Counted from the stretch's first letter, positions 22,595 through 34,547 are shown. The stretch: DNA of 64,000 bases from Cornus controversa (GCA_026545225.1 CM048845.1:30941001-31005000); one strand, 5' to 3'. The notes: generated by a model not told the origin, from the letters alone. Program-made: numbers and translations.

Positions 22595-22830
22595 GGCGTG
22601 ACAGGTGCTTTCAACATCTTCGCGGCAAATCAAGTCACCATAGTGTGACAAACATATGGTAACATATTTTAGCGGTGGGTCAGGTCATCACCATGATGTG
22701 ACAGACAACGTCAACATCTTGGTGGCCAAGTCACCACGGTGCGGCAGACATCGTCAATGTTTTGGCGGCAGGCCAAGTCACCATGGTACGACAAACATCG
22801 TAAACATTTGAATTGGTGGCATGCCAAATT
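22595..22830. repeat. Minisatellite, units of about 55-60 bp, about four degenerate copies
   Basis: The recurring core is CAAGTCACCATGGTGTGACA followed by CATCGTCAACAT. It is GC-richer than its neighbours. Confidence 0.7.
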
Positions 22831-23842
22831 TTTTATTTTTTTTTGGGTTGACTGAACTTGGAACAATCCTCCAAGATGCCGACATACCCTGAATAAGGAT
22901 CAAGTCATCACGTAGTTCAAAAATTTTTTTGGTAGATAGTTTATACTCGTGTCAAGGAGTATCATTGACAGTTTAGGCTCATATTGGGGAGCACCTTAGC
23001 TTTAATTATTCTTAAACTTTACAAGATTGAGAAGACAGTCCAAGCTTGTGTTGAAAGGTGTGAACCAACTCAGTGTCAATTTAGAGATTTCCTTCTTGCT
23101 TTGTTTCTTCATTTTACTCTTCTTGTACTTGAAAAGAAACATCTCATTCGAACTCGTCTTCATACAGGATAATTAAACCTCACCCAATATGCTTTCATTC
23201 CACTACGAGATTCGATCCAGACAGCATCTTCGAGCTTTGGTCCCCACACTTTTCCTTCCTTCAATCGTTTGATTTTCAGAGCTTCTTATTCTATTTGGGA
23301 GTGGAGATGACTTTGTTTTTGTTCCTCGCTTTCTTGTTTGAGACCTTCGTTTTGCTGGTTATTAGAGACAATTCCAGAATATGACTTTTGAGACATCACT
23401 TGTGTATTTCTGGGCAATGATTATTGCGAAATCGTTATAAGACTATTCCCATCTTGAACTTTCTCTTTTGGCCTCAATGTGAGAACAATTTTCTGATCCT
23501 TTCTACTTGAAGTGGTTTGAGGAGAACTTGAAAAATTACCTTTATAATTTTTCTTTGATACAAACTCTTGCAATTTGTCACTTTGGTTATGCCTTGGTTT
23601 TTCTTATTCCTTTCTTGAGACTTCTTTTTTATTTTGAGGTCTGAGAAAATTTGTAGGCCTTTTTAAAGGATATACATGAATCTTGCCCCCTTGCCAATGG
23701 TATTTCATATGAGAGAGTTGAAAATGAGCTTTGTATGGAGGGTTTGCCCTTTATTTGTCCAGTCTTCTACCAAGGTTTCTTGACTCAATGCCTAATGTAA
23801 CTGAGAACCACTAGATAAAGTCACTGAAGTAACATGATGTGT

Positions 23843-24600
23843 TTATTGATATATGTCTTTATAGATGATGTTTGTAACATAAGATGTATTTATTTCATCA
23901 TCCGAGTTAGGGAGTATTTCATCTTCCTCTTCAGACTCAACCCCTTTATCGTTAAGACAGTTGTTAGACATATTGGGAAGGGAAAAAACCTTTGCACCCC
24001 GACTTGTTATGAGGAGCTCCATATCATAGGCACGAGTAACCAATTATTCAAATGTACGAGGCTTGATTCCTTGTAGACTGTAAGGAAGCTCCCAGTGTAC
24101 GCCTTGTATACACATTTCGACTGTTGAGACTTCAAAAAGAAAATCTTTGGAATCAAAACTTAGAGCTCGCCAGCGGTCGATATAGTCGACCACAAGCTCT
24201 TCTTTTATTTGTTTAGTGTTAGTGAGTTCTAGCATGCTTACTATTCTGCGAGTACTATAGAAGTGGTTGAGAAACTTTCGCTCCATTTGCTCCCAACAGT
24301 CAATACTCCTAACTTTGAGAAATCAAATGCATTCCCTTTGAGGGAATGAACAAATTGCTTGACTAAGAGGTCCCGTTCGGTGCCAACGTTATTGCAGGTC
24401 TCCACAAAGTGTGCAATATGTTGTTCGGGATTTCCTCTTCCATCAAATTATTGGAACTTTGGCGATTGATATCCCACTGGTGCTTTTAAGTTGTCAGTTC
24501 TTTCGATGTAGGGTTTTGAGTACATGAAAGTGCTTTAAGGGGCGTCGCCATACTGTGCTTGGATTGTGTTCGTTATTATATCTTGCAATTGTTGGACAGA
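23843..24600 (-). pseudogene. Ty3/gypsy gag relic
   Basis: Read on the minus strand from about 24540 down: SMYSKPYIERTDNLKAPVGY, then GNPEQHIAHFVETCNNVG, LLVKQFVHSLKGNAFD, FYSTRRIVSMLELTNTKQ, DYIDRWRALS and LQGIKPRTFE, ending in the acidic stretch ESEEEDEILPNSDDE. This is the retrotransposon gag (capsid) domain common to plant gypsy elements. Frameshifts and stops break it into two or three frames, and the zinc knuckle and protease are missing. Confidence 0.8.
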
Positions 24601-24634
24601 TAGCAAAGTGACTGACGAAGTAGGGTTATGATAT

Positions 24635-25900
24635 GTTTTGCAGGACTATGGTATTTTATTTGGACGGAATTGATATTATGATATGTTTCACCGTGTCAGT
24701 ATGACTTCTCCCAAGGCAATGTTCTCGAAATCAAGTGAATTGAATTTCTTCAATCTTTTAGGGTATCCAAAACAGCTTGGTTATATTTGTTTGAACAATG
24801 CTTGGGTCCTGCCCCAGCATAACTAACTTCATCCTCTCTACTTATGTGGCTCAATAGAAGTTAAACAACTGTCCAAAATTAATTTTTTTTAACTTTCCCT
24901 CATATGATACTTATTTATTATTAACTCTCTCGTTCAATTGAACTTTTAAATAATAGGCTTTCTACAATTTTGAACTATCGTGTCCACGGTATATCTCCAT
25001 AAAAAACAATCAAAATCCTAACTATATATGTATATATATATATTTCTATATTTTTAGAATACAAAATTGGATTTAATTATGACTACACTTTCTAATCCTA
25101 TATTAATTAATTATTTTTAGTAACTAAATAAAATGCTTTGACAAATAGTTACTAAAGAGCAATTTAATTTTAAGATTGTATTTTTAGAGTCACTTTAAAG
25201 TAATTTTTTTTAAAATTTTTATCACTTTTCGGTTATTAATAAGGGATAGAACAACCAAATTGATCAAATAATAGAAGTCAAATTGACCCCAAACAAGATT
25301 CAAATGACCCGTCATGCATGGCCACCGTATTGCACGGAGTTGATTTTAGAGCATCACTCTGCATGATTATCTTCGGCCACCGTCTTGTATAAATGCCACT
25401 ATGATAACCGAGAAGGGAATGATTTTTCCTTGTATAAATGCCACAAAGTCTGTCCTTGGACCCATAAGCTAACACCTTGGAAGTCTATTATAGAAAGGGA
25501 CTCGGCTAGACAATTGATACTTGGTCTTCCTCGCTATTAATTCCAGCCAACGCTCTTCCTGATTATTGTCAACACGGCCAAGTGATGAAGACAGCTTGTC
25601 TTTTCCACAAGTCGTTTTGGTGCTTTAACATATATATCATATTGGAACCACTCTAAATATCACATAATTTTTTCTCTTAACATCTCATCCAAGGATTAAA
25701 ATGGCGTTAGGGAAAATCCAAAATAATATGATCCTAACAATTTTTTTTTTCAATCGAGTAGAATTAGAAGATGGGTGGGGGCAGTCTTGATATATTGCAG
25801 GAATATGGTATTTTGTTTGGATGGAATTGGTATTATGATATTTTCACTATATCAGTGTGACTAATCCTAGAGGCAATGTTCTCGCCTTCAGATGAATCAA
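24635..25900. repeat. Rearranged copies of the duplicated blocks
   Basis: 24650-24790 matches 10420-10560, 24885-25330 matches 9740-10200, and 25408-25870 matches 8062-8535 and 18040-18510. The order differs from copy A, so this copy was rearranged after or during duplication. No gene. Confidence 0.75.
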
Positions 25901-26027
25901 ATATCTTCAATCTTTTACGCAGTCTAAGCTACCCTGATATGTAAATCCTATTATTACTGCTAGTCCCAATGCGTAACTCTCTCTCTCTCTCTCTCTGACT
26001 AGCCATCAAAGATTTTATATATAAAAT

Positions 26028-26600
26028 GGAATTGGAGGATGACATTATTAAAGTTCAAACTGATGGATTCAAATTGAAAGCAGTAGTTTGGTTCCGAGCC
26101 TCATCATACCAAATGAGACTTTAAAGAGTTGCGTCTTCTTGACTTGGGCACTGGCAGGGGCGAAGAACAATTTTATTTTTCAAATTCTTATTTTACAGGG
26201 TCCTAAAATAGTTGAAATTAAAATTACTACAAAAAATAATCTCAATCTAAAATATTTAAAACTTCAGTTTGGAAATCTAGATTTATATATATATATATAT
26301 ATATATTTCTTCTCTTTGTTAGATTTTTTTTTTATTCCACTTATATTATATATATGTATTTTATGTATGTCAAAATTAGATATAATTCTATATGCATGGA
26401 ATGTTAAATGTATTTTTGTTTATACATGATTTTATTTTAATTTTTTGTTCATATTTAAAAGAAATATTTCTACGTATAAAGAATAATAAAATATTATTTA
26501 ATTATATATATATTTAAAAATATTAATTTGGCCCCCCAATTTCACTCTCTGGAATTGTCCCAAGCGCTGGAAGTCAGGCTATTTGATGCTTAAATGCATG
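26028..26600 (-). repeat. Duplicate of the receptor-kinase promoter and first codons
   Basis: The sequence from the gene's start region through its upstream sequence (6235-6780) is repeated here with few differences, including the (TA)n run (26283-26307). The coding part breaks off after about seven codons, at the junction with the (TA)-rich ATAAAATGG. A promoter without its gene. Confidence 0.85.
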
Positions 26601-26739
26601 TCTGAATGGAATTTTTTGCATAAATGCATTGATGTATCTGTAGGTGGACCATAAGCATCATGTTTGGCCAAACCACAATAAGGAATATAAAGGGATACGG
26701 CAAAATTGTCCACTCAAAAAAACATTTAAATTAATATAT

Positions 26740-26880
26740 GTTTTGTGGTTAGATGGTTTTATACTTAGATTTTACTTCAAAATATCTTATATCATTCGAA
26801 GAGAACACATTACATATAACCACATTCTCTCCTGCACAACCAGGCGTGTGGGATTGAATACCCTTTAGCCTACCAATATA
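26740..26880 (-). mobile_element. Remnant of a TRIM long terminal repeat
   Basis: Same remnant as at 9158-9290: the GAAGAGAACACATTACATATAA stretch followed by GGGATTGAATACCC. Confidence 0.65.
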
Positions 26881-27924
26881 ATAACTCGCCCAGTGTCTTT
26901 TGCACCCGTCCACAAGGCTCACTACAGCTTTCTTAAAATTAGTTCACATTATTTAGACCATTAAAATTTCACATCATTGGATCACAAGAATTTGGTTGAT
27001 GAAGAATAGTCAGGTTGAACAAAATTCGAATAGATGACCGATATCCCACTGGTATCGTTGTTATTAATGAGAAAAGTTAGATTTAAGTGATCAAAATTAA
27101 AGATAATTGTTCTATAGTCACTATAAAATTACAAAAAGACGAAAATTTATTAATTCAAAAACTATATTACTCTTTAGTGATCATTTTAGACTCAATTACA
27201 AAAATACTCATCCCCCATCTCTTTCTCCCCAACCGTAAATATTGCCTATACACACCCTTGCATATACTCAAATACTAATAATATAAATATGGTAAATCTA
27301 GATTTTATACACTCCAAATCATTCTTTTTTTTTAAACTTTCCATCATATCGTAGTTATCCATTATTATATTTTTTTTAACTTTCCCTCACATGATACTTA
27401 TTTATTATTAACTCTTTCGTTAAATTGAACTTTTAAATAATAGGCTTTCTACAATTTTGAACTATCGTGTCAACTGTATATCTCCATAAAAAAACAATCA
27501 AAATCCTAACTATATATGTATATATATATATATATTTCTATATTTTTAGAATGCAAAATTGGATTTAATTATGACTACACTTTCTAATCCTATATTAATT
27601 ACTTATTTTTAGTAAATAAATAAAATGCTTTGACAAATAGTTACTAAAGAGAAATTTAATTTTAAAATTATATTTTTAGAGTCGCTTTAAAGTAATTACT
27701 TTTTAATTTTGATCACTTTTCCCTTATTAATAAGGGATAGAACAACCAAATTGATCAAATAATAGAAGTCAAGTTGATACCAAATAAGATTCAAATGACC
27801 CGTCATGCACGGAGTTGATTATTGATCAGCCCAAAGATATAAAGTTGGTCTTCCTCTGTACTAGTTGCTGCCAACGCTCTCCATGATTATCGTCAACACG
27901 GAAAAGTGATGAAGATGCTTGCTG

Positions 27925-28462
27925 TCTAGGAAACATGGACACGGGTACGACACGACACGGACGATACGAAAAATTTTAAAAAAATAGGACACGGACACGG
28001 CGAGGATACGGCTATAAAATAATAATATAATATATTACTATATATTAATTATTTAATAAAAAAATACTACATTACGTAAATACTTCAATTCATCATCAAA
28101 CAATTAAAAACCAAATAAACTTATAAACAAAAATAGACAAATAGATTAAAATAAATTAAAGAACCAGACTTATTTAGTCTTCTATAAATATTTAGCTTAA
28201 ATTTTAATCATAACTTAGTATCATATAATTTTCATCCGAAATATTTGAATATACATCACTGCTATAAAGTGTCCGACACGTCTTCGAGGAGTGTCTAAGA
28301 AGTGTCCGAAAAGTGTCCAAGGAGTGTCCGAGAAGTGTCCTAAAAGGAAAAATGTCAGGACACGGGTACGAAGTGTCCGACACGTGTCCGCGGAGTGTCC
28401 TGCTCGGTGTCCGAGTGTCCGACACGAGTATGACACCCTCGGTGAAGTGTCCGTACTTTCTA
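27925..28462. mobile_element. hAT-like non-autonomous element (538 bp) with 8-bp target duplication
   Basis: It is flanked by GCTTGCTG (27917-27924) and GCTTGCCG (28463-28470). The uninterrupted site GCTTGCTG is at 10231-10238 in the paralogous copy. The ends (TCTAGGAAACATGGACACG, and on the other strand TAGAAAGTACGGACAC) form a weak inverted repeat. The interior has dense GTGTCCGACACG-type motifs at both ends and an AT-rich middle. The open frames within it are products of the repeats. Confidence 0.8.
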
Positions 28463-28664
28463 GCTTGCCGTTTAACAAGTCAAGTCATTTTGAGTCATTT
28501 TGAATCTTTAACACATATCAGATTGGGACCACTCTAAAGAATCACCTAACTTATTCTGTCAACATCTCATCCAAAGGATAAAATTCAAAACAATATGATA
28601 TATATATATCACCTAACTTATATTTATTGAGTAGAATTAGAAGGTCCGTGGGGGCAGCCTTGAT

Positions 28665-29159
28665 GTTCTCCAAAGATCAAGACAGAAGACCGACAGAAGG
28701 TACAACTCAATCAATAAGTTTTGACATTCAAATTTGTCCATTACTGTTGCTTCTAGTTAACCAAGCAAAGAAATCGTGGGCTTTTTAGAAGAAAAAAGCT
28801 CTAATTTTTTATTAGGTAATTTTCATTTCCTAATTGTGGATTAATTTTAAAAAACTAGCTAGCTAGCAATTTCATATATTTCCAGTTATATATTAGAAAA
28901 TAGTTCATAATCAATCATGTCACGAAGTTAATATGGAGAACTGTGATGAATCATACCATGACCACCGTACATTTGCCTTTCTAAATCTCTCTCTATATTT
29001 CTTGGTTAAATCTCTGGAAATTGTGAATAAAGTGTTTGTAAAATCTCCCTCTCTAATTTCTCGGTTGAAATTCTGAAAATTGCAAAATCTCTCTTTCTCT
29101 TTTTAATATCAATTGAAATAATTTCGATTGAAATTAAAATTCTTAAAATCAAATCTATA
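28665..29159. other. Intergenic, no gene seen
   Basis: AT-rich sequence after the duplicated block ends. It includes a possible 3' flank of the GATA-like fragment. Nothing recognisable. Confidence 0.4.
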
Positions 29160-29413
29160 TCACTGAATGGGCAAATCAGATTCGTCATCGTCATAGATGG
29201 CGTCGGAAGATGCGACATCGACGACATCTATTCCACCAATTTCGTCGTCTCTTCTGCCAACGCCATCATCTTCGAGATCGTGAGCTTCATATGGAACATA
29301 AGGGTTGTCGATGGAGTCCTTGAGGCAATGGCCTTATCTTCCTCGGCGGTGAATTGGTTGTGCATGTTCAACGGATGAGAATATCCGTACATTGATGGTT
29401 TTTCAATGTCCAT
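29160..29413 (-). pseudogene. Probable N-terminal fragment of a GATA/TIFY (ZML-type) transcription factor
   Basis: The minus strand reads MDIEKPSMYGYSHPLNMHNQ and AEEDKAIAS. After a one-base frame slip it reads DSIDNPYVPYEAHDLEDDG and, further on, VVDVASSDAIYDDDESDLP, then a stop at 29160-29162. The MYGH-QPLNM-NQ start, SIDNP-V-YE and acidic SSDAIY stretch resemble the N-terminus of plant GATA factors that also carry TIFY and CCT domains. Those domains are absent. The match is from memory of the family and is not certain. Confidence 0.45.
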
Positions 29414-29479
29414 ACTTATTACCTAATATAGTAAAATGTAACAGAAGTACGAATTTTACAACTTGAAAATGTAGATCAT

Positions 29480-29760
29480 TTTGGCAGAAATTTACCACAA
29501 TTGTATCGCAAATTAGCTACCTTCGACTGTCAAGTATATCATTCCATCTAACATATTGATGCGGAGCATGTGTCCATGTTAGGATCCCTAGTTACCTCAG
29601 TTGCTCACTCTTTCCCGAAACCATCTACTGGCTTCATCAAATCTAACCTGAAAATTATCTCTATAGGTTCGTTCTTGTTATATTCCAAAAGCTTCTCAAG
29701 TGCATCATTCACCGATTCACCATGACCTTTCCATTTAGAACCTACTAAAAGATTTCATTT
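29480..29760 (-). pseudogene. Unrecognised coding relic
   Basis: The minus strand reads WKGHGESVNDALEKLLEYNK and RLDLMKPVDGFGKE-stop, then ATEVTRDPNMDTCSAS. This looks like once-coding sequence (balanced composition, charged helix) with an internal stop. I do not recognise the family. Confidence 0.35.
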
Positions 29761-30433
29761 CAATAAATTTCAACTAAAAAAATGTAGTCTTGCATAGATA
29801 GAACATGACATACAACCACCATTGGTTCATGTTAAGGACAACTTCAGATAATGAGAATAGGTAAAAATACAGTTGATCAACTTGATCAGCTATATCTCAC
29901 CTCGATTGGTCGTTGGCCCAACATCAGTAGATATAGCACTAGTACCACCACGCACCATAGTCAATCAAGTGATGATCAAACCACAAAATTGGAACAGCCA
30001 GAGATCCAAAAATTCTCTAACAGTAGCTATAAATATTCAATAAATGAAACCTGAAATATTTAAATAAGATCCACATGTTAGTTAAGTAGCTTATATTGTG
30101 TTGTTGCATAAGCATACTTGTAAATATAGTAAGTATTTAAGTTAATCAGTCTAGTTGCTTTGTCTAACGAGGTACCAATTTAAGTAAGCTTCTAAATATT
30201 CCACCGCAAGAAAAGATTAATTCAATGAATACTCATTAGATTGAACTCCCAGTAGTAGTTTTCTTTTTTCCTTCGTCTTAACATGAGAAGGTGAAAATAT
30301 ATTAAGTTAAGGGTCGTTTAGAAGCCTTAGGTTTTGAAAAAGCATACTACATGTCTTTGTAGTGGAAACTCAAACTTCGGGCATATTTGAAGACTAATCG
30401 AGTTAGAATGCCTCTAATAATATGCATCCAGAT

Positions 30434-30683
30434 TGTAGTAACCCTTGTGGACGGGTGTGAGTGGGCGGGTGCGAAGACAGACACTGGGCTGAGCTACTAC
30501 ACTGACAGGGTACGAGGTGCTCAATCCCACATCTCCTGTGTGTGGAAAAGGGGATGTGCTTATATGTAGTATGTTCTCTTCAAATGGTATGAGGCATTTT
30601 GGGGTAAAATCCAAGAGCAAAATCGTGCGGGCTCAGGCCCAAAGCGGACAATATCATACCATGTGTTAGAGCGGGGTATTACA
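30434..30683 (+). repeat. TRIM 5' LTR
   Basis: It starts TG and ends CA. It differs from the 3' LTR at a modest number of positions, so the insertion is not very recent. Confidence 0.9.
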
Positions 30684-30753
30684 GTTGGTATCAAACCCTG
30701 AACCTAGCCGGAAGTGTACCGACGAGGACGTCGGGCCTCGTAGGGGGGTGGAT

Positions 30754-31003
30754 TGTAGTAACCCTTGTGGACGGGTGTGAGTGGCCGGGTGCGAAGACAG
30801 ACATTGGGCTGAGCTACTACACTGATAGGGTACGAGGTGCTCAATCCCACATCGCCTGGGTGTGGAAAAAGGGATGTGCTTATATGTAGTATGTTCTCTT
30901 CAAATGGTATGAGGCCTTTTGGGGTAAAACCCAAGAGCAAAACCGTGCGGGCTCAAGCCCAAAGCGAACAATATCATACTATGTGTTGGAGCGGGGTATT
31001 ACA
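30754..31003 (+). repeat. TRIM 3' LTR
   Basis: Partner of 30434-30683, preceded by the polypurine tract. Confidence 0.9.
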
Positions 31004-31008
31004 CAGAT

Positions 31009-31930
31009 TGTCCTTTTAGATAGTCATTTTGAATTGTTGTAAACACCACCAAACAACACATTCTGAATTATAGTCTCCGATAGAACAGTATTAACATTAA
31101 GATCTCTTATTCTTTGTTTTAGGTCATTAACATATCAAGGAGGTCTGATTAAAACCACACAGATATTTTTGCTAATCAAAGTTTGCACAAAAAATATTCA
31201 ATTAAATACATCTTTTCTTCCAATCAGAACACACTAGTTTCATAAATGGCCACTAGGTTTAACGGTAATGTTAGCTTATAAATTTGAAAGTGTAGGCTTC
31301 TTTGAAACGTAAAATTAATCAATACAAATTTAAGCTATAGATCTGAAATAAATCCAAGCCTATATTTGATCATAATTGATTAAAACATTCAAATTGATAC
31401 AATAAGGACACTTGGATTATATGAGAATTGTGAAATTTGACCAACTTGAATGTATGATTAGATATTCAGATTGAAGCGAATCAAATTGACACTAGATCTA
31501 ATATATTGAAATGTGGAAGCATTTGAAAGACAGGAGGTCGAAAACAATTCATAAACTCACCTTTTTAGAGATGAAATTTGAGAATGAAGATTCAGGAACC
31601 CTAGGTGAGATCACAGTGAATGAACCGAAGACAGTTTACAAGCCCAACAACCTTCATTCGAATATCTCGCCAATACCTTAAGAACTTAGAGATCGGAGAT
31701 GATGATGGAAGAGGCTGGAGAAGATAAGAGGTGATTAGATGCTGAAAAATTTGTGGAGATTCGTTAGAGAAATCATATGCCTCTAGAGCAATTTTGGCAC
31801 ACAGTGGAGAGAGGAGAGAGAGAGAGGGGGACAAGTGGGGAGGAGAGGGAAAATGAGAGACTCACAGAATGAGTGAGCTCAAACGTATGAGAGTGAGTGA
31901 GCGAGTAGTAATGGTTCAAAATGACACAAC
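31009..31930. other. Intergenic, no gene seen
   Basis: AT-rich to 31560. The stretch 31600-31890 is GC-richer with a GAGAGA tract and resembles a gene leader on the minus strand, but no coding frame follows. Confidence 0.4.
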
Positions 31931-32316
31931 GAAAATTAAATCGGCCACTATTGTAAAAATGTGTGACGAAATTCATTTCGTCACAAAATTATTTGTAATA
32001 GATAAATAATAAATGTAACAAATAATTAATTATTTGTAATGGATGATTAAAATATGTCACTATTATAAATATCTGTGATGGAATAAATTTTCGTCACAAA
32101 ATTATTTGTAACATATGAATAATAAATGTAACAAATAATTAGTTATTTGTAACGGACGAGTAAAACATGTTACAAATAATTAGCCAATGGTGACAGATAG
32201 TGATAAATGTTACAAATAATTAAACAATTGTTACATTTTTATAAACTGTAACTCAAAAATCATTTTTTTTGACAATTTTTTTCTTCCTGTCACAAATACT
32301 CCTATTTGTTGTAGTG
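31930..32316 (-). mobile_element. Terminal region of a second CACTA transposon family
   Basis: On the minus strand it starts CACTACAACAAATAGGAG at 32316. Behind this terminus are multiple copies of ATGTAACAAATAATTA and of the TTCGTCACAAAATTATTTGT type, in both orientations, forming subterminal repeats. The family differs from the one at 1-285. The other end was not found. Confidence 0.75.
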
Positions 32317-32605
32317 ATGCATGCACTGATTTGCGGATAACATTATATTGCCGGGTGTCTTTAATGAAGAAAAATAGATATATTTCAGTCATTATTAATG
32401 CACCTCCCACTTTTGCAGCTGGATGAACAACTTTTGCATGCAATAATTTGCATGATAACATATGATGTGATTGAATCAAAAATTTTTAAGTATGAAAAAT
32501 GGATCTATAAGAATTTAATAGGATATTACAATATAACCGAGCATAAATTTTGATTAAGTTGAACCACCAGAATTTCTTGATTGTTTAAGATATGATCAAC
32601 CTATA

Positions 32606-32608
32606 TGT

Positions 32609-32649
<41 letters not shown>
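32606..32649. repeat. (TA)n microsatellite
   Basis: A pure TA run of about 44 bases. Confidence 0.9.
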
Positions 32650-32651
<2 letters not shown>

Positions 32652-32669
32652 GTAATAATAGTGAAATGG

Positions 32670-32790
32670 TTGTGGTTGTGGTGGTTAGAGGAGGAGATGA
32701 GAGAGAGAGAAACGGTGGTGGTGGCAGCGGCGACTGTGGTGGTGGTGGTGGTGGTTTAGTGGTGGTGGTGGTTGGTGTTAGGGTTTCTAA
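32670..32790. repeat. (GGT)n-rich low-complexity tract
   Basis: Interrupted GGT trinucleotide repeats with a short GAGA run. No frame of interest. Confidence 0.8.
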
Positions 32791-33039
32791 TTGTGGTTGA
32801 AGAAGGTAGAGAGTGAAATGGTGGGCATATAATCATGAGGGAAGTTTGGTCATTTTCTAATTCTAATATTTTTATATTAAAATTCATTTAAATAATTAGG
32901 GGCAATTAGGATATTTCACTTATTGAAAAATTAAAAATTCTGACAGGGGGTGTTGGTGACAAAATTGCACAAAATTGTAACCGCTTGATTATATCTTAAA
33001 CCTCAAGGGGTGTCAATGAAGTTTACCCAAAAAATTTTA

Positions 33040-33385
33040 TCAAAATTGTCTCGTTTTTGGTGCGCCATATATTTTTGTGTTTTTTTCACTTAAACTTCTA
33101 TAAATTTTACTTCAACTTCAATTTTTTTATGAAACCATTTTTGTTAGAAAGAGAATTTCAAGCATTTCAATTTGAGTCAGAACATGTACTATGTTCTGAA
33201 TTAATTTTTAAGAAGTAAAAATAAAATGAAAATTATTATTTTTGGCTAGCAAAAATCTAAAGAAATTGTCGTAGACTTAAATTTTGGAGATTCAGTAGTA
33301 ACGTGGTTAGCTAAAATGATGAAGTGACTGCACATAATTTAAATCTAGAGAACCAAATTTAGAGAAGCACGAGAGTTGCTAATTT
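33040..33385. repeat. Dispersed repeat related to 570-893
   Basis: It shares TTTTTTCACTTAAA, ATGAAACCATTT, TTGTTAGAAAGA, TTGGCTAGC and AATCTGGAGAA-type segments in the same order as 570-893. Ends are not clear. From here to 34540 I see only non-coding, AT-rich sequence with a (CATA)/(GT) microsatellite near 34225-34262. Confidence 0.6.
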
Positions 33386-34547
33386 TCATGTATATATCTC
33401 ATTGGACTTGTTTAGATTCTGCATTCTTATCTTGCATTTGACTGTTAGAAAGTGAACATATAGTTTGCTCTTTATAACAAAGCAGCACTCACATTGAGAT
33501 TGTTTTTTTCGAAAAAAAAAGGTGCCAATAAGTTTTAGTTTTTCTTAAGGCCTCTGTTTTGGTGCACTTTGTGACCGAACCTAAACCTTGGCCGATGCAG
33601 TTTCAGCCATGTAACTTGGTACTGCAGCAGCCCCATTATTCCTACTAGTTTTAGCTAGCATAGGTGTGTTGGGTGAGTGGTGAGAAAAATTGTGATGTGC
33701 TCTGTGGAGGGGAATTGGGTGAATTTGGGGGTTTTTTTTTTTTTTTCTCTTTCACGCCAGTTGATGATTCATGGCTTCTATTTGCATTTCATCCAAATGA
33801 GATGTGTGAAGAAAAGTGAAAAATGTAGCTATAAGGAAAACTTAATAATGCAAATCTACATTCAGGTTGCTGGAAGTGGTAAAGATCTCTTATTTTGCTT
33901 TAGGCTTCATCTTTAGTGAACATTCAGGTAATCAGGTTTGAGAACCACACTGGGTGAAATTGAGATGACTATAGAAACCATCAGATTTTTTTTTTGGCAA
34001 ATAAATCATACACCCATATACTTTGCCCATATGACAACTTGACCATGTGTGGTTTTGCGGGTTGTATATTGCATGGGTTTAAATTGAAATCTCAACCAAA
34101 TCGAACCAAATTGTACACCGACTATTTTGTAATTGGTAAACACTGAAGTGCCAATTTTATATCAGTAGCCATACCATATTTTTAGGACCAACTCTAGTGT
34201 TAGATTAGTGTAGGATGAATTGATATACATACATACATACATATATGTGTTTGTGTGTGTGGGAGAAAATCCTAAAGCAGAGTAGGTGCTGTGGAAAAAC
34301 AGTAGCATGCATGCATAACCTCACAGTTTGGCAGAGGTAAAAAGTCCTCTTGCCATTCTCAATGGCAGGGACATGATATAAATCTTCTCTGAGACATTGC
34401 GTAAATGCTTTTCTTACTGTCATTTCTCTAAATTGTTTGTGAAATTGTTCTAGAAATGGAATCAAGTAGTAAGAAAGGGAAATCAACTAGATATTTTGTA
34501 TAGAATATCACGATCGATCATGTATTGTCCACTACAATTGATGACTT

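Larger units (their letters stand above)
20040..24630 (-). mobile_element. Decayed Ty3/gypsy retrotransposon territory
   Basis: The recognisable protein is a gag relic at the right end (23843-24600). The rest is non-coding, with several minisatellites, compatible with a long decayed LTR and untranslated regions. I could not find paired LTR ends, a primer site or any pol sequence, so boundaries are approximate. At about 24635 the sequence returns to the duplicated host block. Confidence 0.5.
26300..28665. repeat. Segmental duplication, second block, copy C (paired with 8884-10560)
   Basis: Colinear with 8884-10560 apart from a 538-bp insertion at 27925-28462. It contains the TRIM remnant 26740-26880. 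No gene. Confidence 0.8.
30434..31003 (+). mobile_element. Complete TRIM retrotransposon (570 bp) with target-site duplication
   Basis: Two 250-bp LTRs (30434-30683 and 30754-31003) begin TGTAGTAACCC and end GGGGTATTACA. Between them are only 70 bp: a primer site starting TGGTATCAAAC at 30686 (the initiator-methionine tRNA type, with changes) and a purine tract AGGGGGGTGGA just before the second LTR. The element is flanked by CAGAT at 30429-30433 and 31004-31008. Terminal-repeat retrotransposons in miniature carry no genes and are moved by the proteins of other elements. Open frames over the LTRs have no meaning. Confidence 0.92.

Noticed and set aside
28204-28537. Four overlapping open frames on both strands
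   Set aside because: All are read-through of the GTGTCCGACACG repeats in the hAT-like element.
30387-31019. Similar open frames on both strands over the TRIM
   Set aside because: They are the two LTRs translated; the element carries no gene.
34205-34486. Minus-strand frame near the MYB/SANT relic (EQFHKQFREMTVRKAFTQCL)
   Set aside because: Codon-like in part, but opposite in strand to the neighbouring relic and matches no family I can name.
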